The position numbers and the translations under genes were made by a program. Shown here in pieces: positions 26,661 through 39,229 of a stretch of 64,000 nt of DNA (position 1 is its first letter; each line of letters starts with the position of its first letter). Under the pieces are notes generated by a model, which made no database searches, was not told the DNA's origin, and saw only the letters and a list, made by a program, of their open reading frames with translations. This stretch comes from Proteles cristata cristata (lineage: Eukaryota; Chordata; Mammalia; Carnivora; Hyaenidae), in NCBI GenBank assembly GCA_017311185.1, contig JAESUZ010005464.1, positions 359,001 to 423,000 of the forward strand, given 5' to 3'.

Positions 26661-28529
26661 TAATGACCAAGTAAACAGATTAGCTAAGGAAAATGTCATT
26701 TATCATCTAATCATACACTCAAAATATCAGTAGAAACTTAAGATTGTAACCCAAGTTACAATCATTTTATGCCTTTATACCAGCAATATAAGCCTAACAA
26801 TATAAAAACGATAAAGAACTAAAAGATTCCAAAATTAAAATTAGATTCCTCAGACACTCATCTGTTGCTGGTGGTATCAAAAATTGGCAAAATTGTAATT
26901 ACTTTATCCAGTGGTTAACATTTAACCAGTCAGTTAGTTAACATTTAACCATTAAGTTAACCAGAGGAAGAAACATGTTACTGTCCAGCAAGAGAAAAGA
27001 AGAAAAACATGACCCTCTAACCACCTCTGAGAAAATAGGGAGCTACAGTCACTGTGAAGTACATATGCTTGGTCACAGCAAGCTATGTGACCAATAAAAG
27101 TTATCAATGTATCTTTAAAATGTGTTAAATGATAGTATAGTACGTGTGCTGACTGGGGGTGGGGAAGGGGAAGGTGGGGGATAATCACAATACAGTGCTG
27201 CATGAAAAAAGGTTATATTATATACCAGTATGTAGGAGGAATCGTTCTTTTGTCAACAATATGCATATTAATAGGAAAACTTCAGAGCTCTTTTTTATGG
27301 AACTAAGGATGATTTTTATTTTCTTCTTGGTGTTCACCTGTGTTTTCTACTTTCCCATTACAAACTTATAATTTTTGTGTAATAAGAAAGCTCATTTTTT
27401 TAATTCCCCAAATATAACAGCCAACACATAATCCCTTATCACAGAGAACAGTGAAAAAAAGAAGTTAAAAACCCTGATTAGGAAACTTCCTTCGATCCCA
27501 GTGATAATTGGGGACTTCAGTTAGGCTCCCATCACTCAAGGGATGCCTCAGACTCAATCTCACTATTTGTACATGAAACAGACCTACAATGATGATATAA
27601 AATTCTAAAGATCTCTAACTTAGACATCCCAGCGGTAATGTCATCTGGACAAATTAAAGGACAAACATTAACAGGTTGTGCAGAGGGGAGGAAAAAAGAA
27701 CCAGCAAAATATTTTTACAGCCTTTATCTTTCATTCTGTGTTTACTTTCTTGAATCTGGGTACACTAAAAGATTACCTAGTTTAAGGGATTAAACCTAGG
27801 GATTAAATTCCAACAGCTCTACAAGATACCCTGCTCTCCCAGACATCCTTTGAAAGCATAGGAAGGAAGTGTTATGACAGTTTAACTACCTACAATCTGC
27901 TTCCTAGACTTTAACACCAATTCTAAGGGTTTCATCCTTCCAAGTATTCCCCCGAAAATAAATTTTAACATGCAGTTTTTATATTAAGGCCAGCGTGTTA
28001 CTGTCAAATTGCTTCTACCAGAGCAAAATTAGGACATAACCAAAAGGCCAAGCAATATATGTGATGAAGGTTTTTGGTTTTCAACTAATCAACCTAGGTA
28101 CCAAGAAAATTCCCTAAAGCAGGTTAGCATTTATTATTTTAGATTTGAAAACTGAATACGAACGTTAGAACAACCCTGCTGATGTTGTTTTGTCTGTGCA
28201 CCTTTCCCAAGTGTCATTCTGTGAATGAAATATGTAGAAAGCAAACAAAAGTATACAAAAAGTATATATATGCACTACGTCCAAATACATAGTAAATCCC
28301 AGTCCCTTTCCCCATTAGGAAAGTAACAGGAAAAATTATTTTATCATATTTACATTTCAGTACTCTTTAAAGTTGCTAAAATTTTAGCCACTTTCCTTGT
28401 TAAATTATCAGCAATATTTTATGCAAATATTACCAGACAAAAATTCACTCATTATTATGACACAAGTAAGTAACAAGTAAAAAACGGTGTAAGTTTCTTA
28501 ATTCTTCCTGAGATTTAAAACACTGCTAC

Positions 28530-28650
28530 TCACTCCTTATCCCAATTATACAGATGAGGAAACGCAGGCTCAAGAATTCAAGTACCCAAGTCACAAAAAG
28601 TAAGAAATTGCAACTTTGCAAAGTACTCTCGCTTAATACTACCCAACCTC
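28530..28650 (-). repeat. MIR fragment
   Basis: TTATACAGATGAGGAAACGC and AAGTACCCAAGTCACAAA are the reverse MIR core. Confidence 0.65.
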
Positions 28651-29378
28651 GTGCTACTGTGATGGACAGTGTCCCAACATAGTTGTTAGTAGCACATTCG
28701 TACTGTAGGCACTTTTTAATGAAAACACGCAAATCCAAATTTCCCATTAGAAGTTTCCTTACTAATGCAGTAACAAACCCAAATCAAAAGAATGTTATTT
28801 CCCCCAAAGGAATATACAAATGGGCTTGATCCCTTAACTTGAAACCCATTTTCCTCAAAGTAACGATGCTTGGGAATGGTGACAGGAAGAAGGCTACAAA
28901 TCTTATGGTGCATATATGCCAAGAAGAAACACAACATTATGCTGTTTGGAGAAAAAAAGCTTATTTTCATAAATTATATTTAAAAAGAAGCACCACTCAT
29001 TTTGAAAAGGCATGAAATTATGCTTTAAATAATTAAATTCTGTACAGTACCTCAAAGATTAATTTGAAAGCACTGGCTTGAAGGCCTAGTACCTATAAAA
29101 CATTAAACTATGCTTCGTGGGACATCCTAAGTCCTTTTAAATGAAAGGACAGTAAAATTGGCCTGCTCAAACAATCCTACAGCATCCATTATATTTGTTG
29201 TATACCAGTGAATCCCCATCACCACTTTACTAATTAACTTCTAACTCTCAAATAGGGAAACTTAGAGTTAACTTTGCAGCTTTTAAAGATTTAATATTAC
29301 CATAAACCAAATGAGGAATAATAGACAACTTTTAGAACCTGATGAATCAAGTGAACTTAATAAAAAGCAGTTAATTTA

Positions 29379-29587
29379 GGGGCCCCTGGGTGGCTCAGTC
29401 AGTTAAGCTGCCGACTTCAGCTCAGATCATGATCTCACAGTTCGTCGGTTCAAGCCACGCCACGGACTCTGTGCTGACAGCTCAAAGCCTAGAATCTGCT
29501 TTGGATTCTGGGTGTCCCTCTCTCTCTGCCCCTTCCTCACTCACACTCTGTCTCTCTCTCAAAAATAAACAAACATTTAAAAAAATT
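29379..29587 (+). mobile_element. felid SINE, first of tandem pair
   Basis: GGGGCCCCTGGGTGGCTCAG head. The upstream flank AGCAGTTAATTTA (29366-29378) recurs as AGTAGTTAATTTA only after the second SINE. Confidence 0.92.
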
Positions 29588-29589
29588 TT

Positions 29590-29822
29590 GGGGGAGCCTG
29601 GGTGGCTCAGTCGGTGAAGCATCCTACTTCGGTTCAGGTCATGATCTCACAGTTTGTGGGTTCAAGCCCCGCATCGGGCTCTGTGCTAACAGCTCGGAAC
29701 CTGGAGCCGGTTTCAGATTCTGTGTCTCCCTCTCTCTCAGCCCCTACCCTACTTGTGCTCTGTCTCTCTCTGTCTCAAAAATAAATTAAAAAATTAAAAT
29801 AAAAATAAATTTTAAAAATTTT
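29590..29822 (+). mobile_element. felid SINE, second of tandem pair
   Basis: It begins directly in the A-tail of the preceding SINE; the joint pair is bounded by one TSD. GGGAGCCTGGGTGGCTCAG head. Confidence 0.92.
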
Positions 29823-30810
29823 AAAGTAGTTAATTTAAAAACACAAATCCACACTCTCTTATGCCCACTTCCCAAGTTTCTAAAACCTAAAATTAATTCA
29901 TTTGGTGGCAAAACCTGACCTAAATGGACATGAGGCTATTTTTAGTTGTCTTTCTCCACTGACTATAACTATTAATATCTTTCCTTGCAGAAACATGTTT
30001 CACAATGGAGTGCCACCCTAGACCCCACTGGGGGTATTCTATATGGTATGCATATTACCTTAAAACTGAAATTGTTTTTACTTCTATAACACACCTGGCC
30101 TTAAAGAAACTGTGGACCTGTATCACTGAAGGGAAAAAAAGTATGCATCCATAAAATTAGTTACTGAACAACTGACTAACAAACTTACTTTTCTCCTATA
30201 TCTATCTACCTTTCCTGTATAATCAGTTAACACTGAAATTCTGAAATGTCAATCTTCCTTTACTTTTTTGTTTCAAGTGTTGACTGACGGCACTCATCAT
30301 CATTCTTGGAATCTGTTCCCCAAAACAGCTTCCAATGACATATAATTAGGTTTGGACCAAATCAGAGTAGCTGTATCTTAGATCTAAGCTATTTTCCTGT
30401 GGGATACCACAAGGATGGAAGCTGCTGTCAAATTCTCTCCAGCAGGACCAAGCATCTCCATGAATTCTGTCTTTGAGGTACGTTGTGTGCGGAGGAACCA
30501 AAAACGGACTAAGTAATTTCAGAATCTATAATTTTCTTAATCCACCTACATGACATACTAATTTACACTCTTAACACTAAATAAAAAATTAAAGACAGAA
30601 AATAATTCTTAAACAAATAAAAGCTAAATGGACCCAAATAAACAACAAAAAAAAACTTCTTCCTTTACATCTTATAAATTATACTGCAACTATTGCTCAA
30701 AAGTGAATTATTTCCAAGATTTCCAAGAATTACTACATACAGGCACTGGCCTACCACTAAAGTCTAATAAAAAGGCAGTTACGTATGCCACATAAAATAA
30801 ACCTGTATTA

Positions 30811-31020
30811 GGAGCGCCTGGGTGACTCAGTCAGTTAAGCATCCGACTTCGGCTCAGTTCATGACCTCACAGTTCATGAGTTCAAGCCTCACTTAGGGCT
30901 CTCTTCTGTCATCACCGCCAGCCCACTTCGGATCCTCTGTCTTCCCCTCTCTCTGCCCCTTCCCTGCTCTTGTGCACTCTCTCTCTCTCTCAAAAATATA
31001 TCAACATTTAAAAATAAATA
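30811..31020 (+). mobile_element. felid SINE
   Basis: GGAGCGCCTGGGTGACTCAG head, CT-rich stretch, AAATAAATAAGTAAA tail. Confidence 0.9.
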
Positions 31021-31439
31021 AGTAAACCCATAGCACCAAAGTGAGTGGGAGAGGGATTATCAGACATTCCAATGAACTTCTAGAAGATGAAAAGCAGACA
31101 AAAGTACATATCACAAAACGCGCACATAAGGACTATTGGTGAAAGTGAGGAGACTTAAAATGGGGGGCATTAACTCATGGACCGGCTTTATACCTGACCC
31201 TCCTCAGCATCCCTCAGCCTAACTGCAGGCTTTCCAACAAGTTGGTCCACAGCACACCCAGCATATATAAAGAGGTCCTAGTGTGTTCTTCCATTAGAAA
31301 AGTCAGGGAAGGAGCTACCTAAACAATTAAGACAGTAATGCTCAACTACTCGTTTGTAACAGTTGACAACCAAGGAGAAGGATCACACATGTGAGAAAAA
31401 TAACTTGCAAGAAAAAAATCCAATCTAAACAAAAAGAAC

Positions 31440-32420
31440 ATCTGACCAGGGAGGGAAAAATAGATAATTATTCCAGTGAACAAAAATTACTTTAAAAAGA
31501 AAATCCTAAATATTACCGTCAGACAGATTAAAGAAAATAATACATCCTTAAAATAGAAACAAATTGAATAAAAGAGAAATTTCTGTACAAAACAAAAATT
31601 CTTGGAATTAAAAGCATGACTTCAGTCTTGAAAATGTCACTATTAAAAAATAAATTAATTATATAAAAAGTACTGAACTAGAGAAGAGTCAAAGTAATTT
31701 CCTAGAATGGGAAAAAAAGAGAGAGAGAGAGCACAAAAGACAAATGTGTTTAACATCCCAACCAGAAAGAAGAAAACAAGGAACAGAAAAGTATAGAATA
31801 AAGTAAATTTCCCAGAGCTAAATAAAGATCAAGACTTTTAAGTAGGAAGAAACCACTTATAACAGGTGGGATGCATAACAGAAGTATCCATTCCTAGATT
31901 CATCACCATGCAATTTCAGAAAATCAGGATAAAAAAAAATTCCAAAGCTTCAAAGAGAAAAAGCAACAGCAATTACCAAAAGAAAATAACTGTGACTGAT
32001 ATCAGATAGTACAACACTGGCCAATAGAAGACAAAGGAGCAATATAATTCCCAGGTTCTGAGGAAAAAAGGTTAGAACCAGTATTCCATATCTAACACAA
32101 CTATTAATCAAGCCTGACAAAACAGTTATTTTCAGGGGCGCCTGGGTGGCCCAGTTGGGTTAAACATCCTACTTCGGCTCAGGTCATGATCTCACGGATC
32201 GTGGGTTCGAGCCCCGCGTCGGGCTCTGTGCTGACAGCTCAGAGCCTGGAGCCTGTTTCAGATTCTTTATCTCCCTCTCTCTCTGACCCTCCCCTGCTCA
32301 CGCTCTCTCTCTCTCTCTCTCTGTCTCTCTCAGAAATAAATTTTTTAAAAAACATTAAAACAACAACAGAAAACAGTTATTTTCAGATACAATGGATGCA
32401 GAAAGCTTAAACCCTGGGGA
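31440..32420 (+). mobile_element. HAL1/L1M-like fragment
   Basis: A-rich blocks such as ATTCATCACCATGCAATTTC, CAGAAAATCAGGAT and GCAACAGCAATTACCAAAAG resemble HAL1/L1M. It is split by the SINE at 32135. Family call is tentative. Confidence 0.5.
32135..32369 (+). mobile_element. felid SINE, perfect TSD
   Basis: GGGGCGCCTGGGTGGCCCAG head; AAAACAGTTATTTTCA on both sides (from 32119 and from 32370). Confidence 0.95.
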
Positions 32421-32605
32421 ACCTCTGGTGGCACTGCCAGGTTAAGCATCCAACTCTTGATTTAGGCTCAGGTCATGATCTAACGGTCCTGAGATCAAGC
32501 CCCACTCAGGGTGCTGAGAGCAAAGAGCCTGCTTGGGATTCGCCTCCTCACTCTGCCCCTTCCCTGCTTGCACTCTCTCTCTACAAATAAACTGTAAAAA
32601 AAAAA
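32416..32605 (+). mobile_element. older felid SINE
   Basis: Damaged head (CTCTGGTGGCACTGCCAGG), then TTAAGCATCCAACTCTTG, CT-rich stretch and poly(A). Confidence 0.8.
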
Positions 32606-32767
32606 AAGAAGAAGTTTACATTCTGCCATCTTTTCTAAGTAAGTTACTTAAGTATGTTCTCCAACAAAATGAGGGGGAAAACCAGGGAAAGGAAAATATG
32701 TGATTTAGGAGGACCTTGGGTGGAAATCAGGTCAAATCCTAGGATGTCAGCTATACACAGTACGTTA

Positions 32768-32981
32768 TTTTTTTTAATGTCTTATTTATTTCTGAGAAAG
32801 AGAGAGAGAGAGTGTGTGCAGGGGGTGGGGTCAGAGGAAGAGGGAGACACAGAATCTGAAACAGGCTCCAGGCTCTGAGCTGTCAGCACAGAGCCTGATG
32901 CAGGGCTCAAACCCACAAACAGGAAGATCGTGACCTGAGCAGAAGTCAGACGCTCAACCGACTGAACCGCCCAGGTGCCCC
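32768..32981 (-). mobile_element. felid SINE
   Basis: Reverse copy ending ACCGCCCAGGTGCCCC; lies between two plus-strand SINEs. Confidence 0.9.
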
Positions 32982-33095
32982 ATACAAAGCACGTCTTATG
33001 CACAGAAAGCTTCAGAGAAAAAAGAATACTCATGTAACAGATATTATGATTACACATATTTTCACCAAGAGTTCTTTAGTCAACAAGAAAAATCA

Positions 33096-33320
33096 GGGAC
33101 ACCTGGGTGGCTCAGCTGGTTAAGCGTCCGACCTGGGCTCAAGTCACAATCTGACGGTTTGTGGGTTCGAGCCCCGCATCTGGCTCTGTGCTGACAGCTC
33201 AGAGCCTGGAGCCTGTTTCAGATTCTGTGTGTGTGTGTCTCTCTCTCTGCCCCTCCCCTACTCATGCTCTGTTTCTCTCTGTCTCAAAAATAAACTATTT
33301 TAAAAAATTTTTTTAAAAGA
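33096..33320 (+). mobile_element. felid SINE
   Basis: GGGACACCTGGGTGGCTCAG head. Flanks AGAAAAATCA and AGAAAAAAATCA suggest a TSD. Confidence 0.9.
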
Positions 33321-33507
33321 GAAAAAAATCAAAGGCCAGTTAGGGGCAAAACTGAACCCCCCCCCCAAAAAAAAAAAAAAGAAATCAGGGTTGAAACCTC
33401 AAACTAAAATGTGGCATGTCTTAAGCAACTGATGGCATGTTAGAAAAGAAAATATATCTGATGCTTGCAACAGGAATATACATACAGACTTTAAAAGTAT
33501 CTTTTTA

Positions 33508-33688
33508 AGGGTGGCTGGGTGGCTCTGTCAGTTAAGCATTCAACTTTGGCTCAGGTCATGATCTCATGGTTCATGAGTTCTAGCCCCACATTGGGCTTTG
33601 CGCTAACAGTGCAGAGCCTGGTTGGGATTCTCACTCTCTCACTCTCTCTGTGCCCTCAAAGCCCTCCCCCACTTTCTCAAAATAAATA

Positions 33689-33691
<3 letters not shown>
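33508..33691 (+). mobile_element. felid SINE ending in (TA)n
   Basis: GGGTGGCTGGGTGGCTCTG head. The AAATAAATAAACATA tail grades into the TA microsatellite. Confidence 0.88.

Positions 33692-33732
<41 letters not shown>
33692..33732. repeat. (TA)n microsatellite
   Basis: About 20 TA units at a SINE tail; shorter TA blocks continue to about 33800. Confidence 0.95.
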
Positions 33733-33733
<1 letters not shown>

Positions 33734-34039
33734 CATAAGTTATATAGGTATAACATATATATTTAAAATACATGTTTATTTAAAATATATATATATATTT
33801 TTTTAATTCCAGCACACTACATGACATCTTAGAGAATATTATTTTCAATTACCAAGCCCTAAGCAGGGCTTCCTTAACCATACCATCCCTTTGCCCTGTT
33901 TTATTTTTATTACCCTAGTACCTGTTATTACATAAAATTAGATCACACATTATTTTACTGATTCTAGTAATGGTATATTTCACTTTTTAATTCTGCTGAA
34001 ACTAGCATGCATCTTATAATCCACAGTTTTTTTCCACTT

Positions 34040-34055
34040 TCTTTGTTTATTTATT

Positions 34056-34091
<36 letters not shown>

Positions 34092-34246
34092 CAGAAGTGG
34101 GGGAGGGGCAGAGAGGAGACACAGAATCCAAAGCAGAATCTGAACTGTCAGCACAGAGCCTGACATGGGGCTCAAACCCATGAACTGTGAGATCATGACC
34201 TGAGCCAAAGCTGGATGCTTAACCAACTGAGCCATGCAGGCACCCC
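34040..34246 (-). mobile_element. felid SINE with TSD
   Basis: Reverse copy with expanded (GA)n. Flanks CACAGTTTTTTTCCACTTT and CACATTTTTTCCACTTT. Confidence 0.9.
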
Positions 34247-34261
34247 ACATTTTTTCCACTT

Positions 34262-34610
34262 TAAGTGACAAATAATTGACACACATCATTGTGTAAGTTC
34301 AAGGTGTACAGCAAGATTGTCTGATTCACATACAAGTGAGAAATGATTAACACAAAAGGTTCAGTTAACATCCATCTTCTCATATAGATACACAAAGAAG
34401 AAAAAAGGAAAATTCTCCCTGTGATGAAACTCATCTGGTAGGATTTAGCCTCTTAACTTTCCTATATATCATATGGCATGATAACCTATAGACATCCTGC
34501 TGTACACTACATTCCTACCCCTTATTTATCTTAAAACTGTAAGTGTGTATCTTTTGACTCCCTTCCTCCATTTCCCTCCCCTTCCCACCCCCTTCATACA
34601 TAGCATTTTA
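34262..34610 (-). mobile_element. L1MA-type LINE-1 3' end
   Basis: Antisense L1 3'UTR: GTGACAAATAATTGACACAC, GTTCAAGGTGTACAGCAAGA, TGCTGTACACTACATTCC, AACTGTAAGTGTGTATCTTT. Confidence 0.7.
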
Positions 34611-34639
34611 AAACTACAGTCAGCCAGGTGGCAGTCTTG

Positions 34640-34880
34640 TTACTGTATTAAAAACCTTCAGTAGTTTAACTTCTGAAAAGATTACAAAGTATCGCATCAA
34701 AATATTTTTCAGATAGGATGAAACAGGTCCTTTCTGTGCTTGTTGGCTATCTCCCCTAAGGTACTCAACTCAGCAACACAAGGACAGTGATTTATTTCTT
34801 TAAAAAATCTCTGTAGTCTCTCAACATAGAACAGTGACTGGCACATAACAGATGCTTATTAATCTGTCACATTTTAACAT
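34640..34880 (+). repeat. L2 fragment
   Basis: AGAACAGTGACTGGCACATA and ACAGATGCTTATTAAT are an L2 3' end; weak L2-like sequence precedes it. Confidence 0.5.
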
Positions 34881-36553
34881 TTCTGAAACAAACATGGGTC
34901 CAACAGGATGGATCCTATAGAGCTGGTCCTGATGTTTTTTCTTAGTGGTGTAAACAGTAATAGCAAGTCGGCATCTAGAATTTGAAGAAACTCAGCAACA
35001 AAAAAATTAACAAAAACTGGGCAGTAATGCGAGTGCAATGACTGATTTCAAAAGAGGATTCCAAAGGTGGGTAAATCCGAGAAACAGAAAAATAAGCTTA
35101 TTATTGAGTTTTGAAACTAAACACCTGAATAAATAAAAACAAAAAGAGCTAAACACGATTCCCTCCTGGAAAGAGACAGTAGACTGTCAACAGTCTTTCA
35201 CTATAAGCCAGTCTACTTATTTTTTTTAAACTGCACACACCTTTTATGAACCATTTTTCAAAGATTAACCAGGAGGGGGAGAAGAGATTCACACATACAA
35301 AAATCAGAGAGAGGGAGACAGGAGCATTCACACAGATACAGACAGAAAGACATTCATGGCCAAACAGAGAAAGTCCAAGTCCAGCATATCCAGAAATTTC
35401 AACGATGGAGGATGGAGACCCTGAGTTCTGGAACCAAATTTAGAAAATATCTAAAGCATGACATCAACACTAGTTGCCTACTGATTACAATTATGCCCTT
35501 TTGCTCATCAGAAGCTCTGCAAAGGCTTGCTAGATCACCTTAGTGCCCTAGTCTGAAAACTCAGACCCCCTCTACGTGGAATAATTACAAACTCGCCACA
35601 GCACTCCACGTTTACACAACAACCCTTACACCTGCCCTGGCCTGTCATTAATTACAATGACAGACGCGGGCGCTGAAAAGGTCTCTCCATTACCAGAACT
35701 ACCGATGCGGACTTCATTAAGGGGGTGCAAAAGCTTGGGGAGGAGACTGCTCCTGGGAGGTAGGGAGTCCACAGATAAGAAAACGGTGGCCACGGGATCC
35801 AAAAACCCAGTTTGCAGAATCGGGTCCACAAAAGCACCCAAGGGGACCCGCGCCTGTCTTCGCAGAAAGGGCACCTCTCCCTAGAGAAATCTAAAGAGCC
35901 TTAAAACCCCGCTCGGCCTGGGCCGGAGGAGGCGCTCAGTTCAGACCCCGCCCAACACAGGCGTAGAACGATTGCAAAATGTCACAGGGCCCAGACTGAG
36001 CGCGCCAAAGCGGGACCCACCCCCGGGAGCCACCCCCGGGAGCCCGGGACGCTGGAGGCAGGTCCCTCCCCTTCCTCTCTCCGCCCGCGCACCGCTCATT
36101 CATTCTTGAGGCGGGCAGCCCATCTTCCCGGCCGGCCATCCCTGCGCCGCAAACCCACCAGCCGCTTTGTCTCTGGCCGGGCCGGAAACAGGAGCGCGCA
36201 TTCGAGCGCGCGCCCAGACGCCACCTCCCCACACCTGGGGCCCGCCGGGCACCCCCGGCCGGAGAACCCTTCTGGATCTCGGGGTCCGAGGCCCGAAGCC
36301 GGTCAATCCTCCTTGGCGGCCTCAGGTGCGCGCTCCCCCCTGTCCTGCTAAGCAGCGCGCAGACGGAAATGTGCATCGCCCGGTCACACCGTCACTACAA
36401 CTCCAGGCCTCCTCCGCGACCCCTGTCCCCGCTGAGAAACACTATATTGTTTCTCCTTCCCAAGGGCGTGGGCACCCGGCCCCCGTTCTCCCGCCCCGGG
36501 GCTGCGCCCCCCGCCCCTCGTGTGAGCTCAGGCGGCCCGGAGACGAGCACTCA

Positions 36554-37066
<513 letters not shown>

Positions 37067-37097
37067 TCAATCAATCGTAAAATGCCCTTTGTAAGAA

Positions 37098-37099
<2 letters not shown>

Positions 37100-37130
<31 letters not shown>
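37100..37130. repeat. (CA)n microsatellite in probable LMNB1 5'UTR
   Basis: About 15 CA units with one CG interruption, 187-217 bp upstream of the ATG. On the transcript it would be a (UG)n tract if transcription starts above 37.2 kb. Confidence 0.9.
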
Positions 37131-37344
37131 TCCGGAAGATTTGGGGCGAGGGTGACCGGGAGGGCCGAGCTGGGTCCGCGCGCCGCCGCCGCCACCTAGT
37201 CTCCCGCCCGCAGCACTTTGTTTCCTCTCAGGCGGCGCGGAGCGGCGGGCGGGGGGGTGGGGAGGGAGGAGGGCGGCGGGGGGCGGAGGTGGCGCGGGCA
37301 GTGGCGCTGCACTCTCCAACATGGCCGGCGCGCGCCGGCACCTC

Positions 37345-37350
37345 CACGTG
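37345..37350. promoter_or_regulatory. E-box CACGTG (USF/MYC-type)
   Basis: Palindromic CACGTG followed by AC (CACGTGAC), 12 bp from the CCAAT box; this spacing with NF-Y is common in CpG-island promoters. Binding is inferred from the motif only. Confidence 0.55.
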
Positions 37351-37361
37351 ACCGTCGCCGG

Positions 37362-37366
37362 CCAAT
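37362..37366 (+). promoter_or_regulatory. CCAAT box (NF-Y), inverted relative to LMNB1
   Basis: GGCCAATGG on the plus strand, ATTGG in the gene's direction, about 450 bp upstream of the ATG; the flanks fit NF-Y preference. Confidence 0.65.
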
Positions 37367-37412
37367 GGAGAGCCGGGGGCGCGCTCCGGGGTTCGGGGGC
37401 TGGGCCTGTAAA

Positions 37413-37418
37413 TTCAAA
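37413..37418 (-). promoter_or_regulatory. CHR-like element TTTGAA (proximal)
   Basis: Minus strand reads ATTTTGAATTT, an AT-rich block in a GC-rich promoter, about 47 bp upstream of the CCAAT box. TTTGAA is the canonical cell-cycle homology region bound by MuvB. Six bases alone are weak evidence. Confidence 0.4.
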
Positions 37419-37662
37419 ATCGGGGCCTCCGGCAACCGTCAGCTTGGCGCGCGGGGTTGGGCGTGGCTGGGGAAGGACTGAGGGCGGTGGGGTGGGGCGC
37501 CGCGGACTGCCTGCCGGGCGGCCCGCGGCCCAGCGCCGGCCGGGCCTTCCCGCCACCCCGCGGGGACCCCCGGAGGGGCTGGGCCTGCGGGTGGCGGGAA
37601 GGAGCCCGGAGGTTTTCCGGGGCGGGCCAGCGCCGCAGCCCACACCCAGCGGTTCAGGGAAA

Positions 37663-37668
37663 TTCAAA
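37663..37668 (-). promoter_or_regulatory. CHR-like element TTTGAA (distal)
   Basis: Minus strand reads GTTTGAATTTCCC, sharing the TTTGAATTT core with the proximal copy 250 bp away. Function is inferred only. Confidence 0.35.
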
Positions 37669-38229
37669 CATAAACGGCCGTAACAGCCACTCGCAGAACT
37701 CGTAGAGGCCGGGACGGCCGTAGACGTTGTAACCTTATCCGCGGCCGCCGTGGAGTTACGTAATGGGTCCTGGGATCCGAGGTTCAAAACCCGCTACGTG
37801 CCGGTGCCAAATGCAAGCCTTAGTTTTTCTCTGGGACGGAAAACGGTATAGCCAAACACCTCCTGGCTGTCAAGTTGACGTGCGCGTGTTCATGAAGCGA
37901 CAGAGACCACACAAAAGCCAGAAACCCTGATTGGAGTGCTGATCTGATGGTGCGTTCCTGATTCGTTCGTTTTTCAACAATTAAACGACTTATGAAATCA
38001 AAACCACCTCACAAGAAGTAACTAGCACAAGCTGCTAATTGTCTTGTTTCAGTAAAATCCAAGGCATCAAAATCGAAACTTGTGCAAATTTAGGTAGAAA
38101 GGACTTTTTGCTTGAAAAAGGGATCCTCTAACATGAAATTGTCAGCTAGTTCTAATCAAATGTTCCGTTAATCCCTTTGAAAAGCTTTACCTTTGAGGCA
38201 AACGTTTATTGCAATTTTCTGTGCCCTGC

Positions 38230-38400
38230 ACTGATTCGTCCACGCAGACACGCTCTGGTATGGGCACTGTATTCTTTCCATTTGGAAATTCACGTTTAAT
38301 AGACGAATTTCCTTAAGGCTGCCCAAGTGATAGGATGGCTTTTGAACCCAGGCAGTGACTCCAGAGCCTCGCCCTTAACTATAACCTAGAAGGCCACCTC
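38230..38400 (-). repeat. MIR fragment
   Basis: CTTTTGAACCCAGGCAGTGA, GGCTGCCCAAGTGA and an AGAGCCTCGCCCTTAACTAT end fit reverse MIR. Confidence 0.6.
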
Positions 38401-38661
38401 ACGATTAGGAGCACATCTGTAGAGTAATTACAGCTTAGCTGCCTTAGTAATAGTAGAGATGAAGACCAGAATGTTCTTTCTTAATCAGGTTATGTACATA
38501 AAAATTAGTGAAGGGCATCAGGGTGCATTATCACCCTGGGCAGATTTCTGGGCACCCTGAGTGATGATACTCGCCTTATGAATGGTTCTATTTCCTGCCC
38601 TGTTATCTAAAATAGCTTTCCTTAACCTCGCTTAGAATTAAAGAATTGAAACGCTATTTTA

Positions 38662-38890
38662 GGGGCACCTGGGTGTCTCAGTCCATTAAGCCTCCGACTT
38701 GGGCTCAGGTCTTGACAGGTGAGTTTGAGCCTCGCATCCAGCTCTGTGCTGACGGCTCAGAGCCTGAAGCCTGCTTCAGATTCTGTGTCTCCCTCTCTTT
38801 CTGCTTCTCCCCTGCTTGCACCCTGCCTCCCTCTTCTGTCTCAAAAATAAATAAACATTAAAAAATATTAAAATAAGTAGTAAAATTAAA
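38662..38890 (+). mobile_element. felid SINE, first element upstream of the promoter
   Basis: GGGGCACCTGGGTGTCTCAG head, CT-rich stretch, AAATAAATAAACATTAAA tail. Confidence 0.9.
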
Positions 38891-39229
38891 AAAAGAAAAG
38901 CTTCTATTTTGAAGCTGGTATTAGTTTAAAAGTAAATATTCAGGTAATTTTAACCTTAAGAGGGTCTGGAAAATCCAAATTACTGGAGAAGAAATGAGAC
39001 CTGAGGAAGATGAGTGCTGATCCGAGTGGTGAAATCGGCACTGGAATGTAAATCCACCTCATGGAGACCCTTTCCACTTCACGGATGGTTTGGTTTTTGC
39101 TCCATATTCCCCCCCAAAAAAAATTTTTTTTGAAATCTTTTTAAGTATTTTCTTTCCACTTCCAAAATTTTAAAACTGTAGGTGAAGAGATATCAGGCCT
39201 AATCTCTGTTACTCACAACCCCATAAAGC

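Larger units (their letters stand above)
37262..37700 (-). promoter_or_regulatory. LMNB1: LMNB1 proximal promoter (TATA-less)
   Basis: Inferred from position upstream of the ATG and from clustered motifs: CCAAT at 37362-37366, CACGTG at 37345-37350, a YY1-like ATGGC at 37321-37325, GC boxes throughout, and TTTGAA (CHR-like) sites at 37413-37418 and 37663-37668 on the minus strand. No TATA box is evident. The transcription start is probably about 37.26-37.31 kb, 60-100 bp below the CCAAT box, giving a 5'UTR of some 350-400 nt. NF-Y plus CHR is the known arrangement of DREAM/MuvB-controlled cell-cycle genes; that LMNB1 uses these copies is inference. Confidence 0.7.

Noticed and set aside
37071..37787. 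238-codon minus-strand open frame in the promoter
   Set aside because: CpG-island DNA with few stops, running through the CA-repeat and promoter; Pro/Arg/Ala-rich and without homology I recognise.
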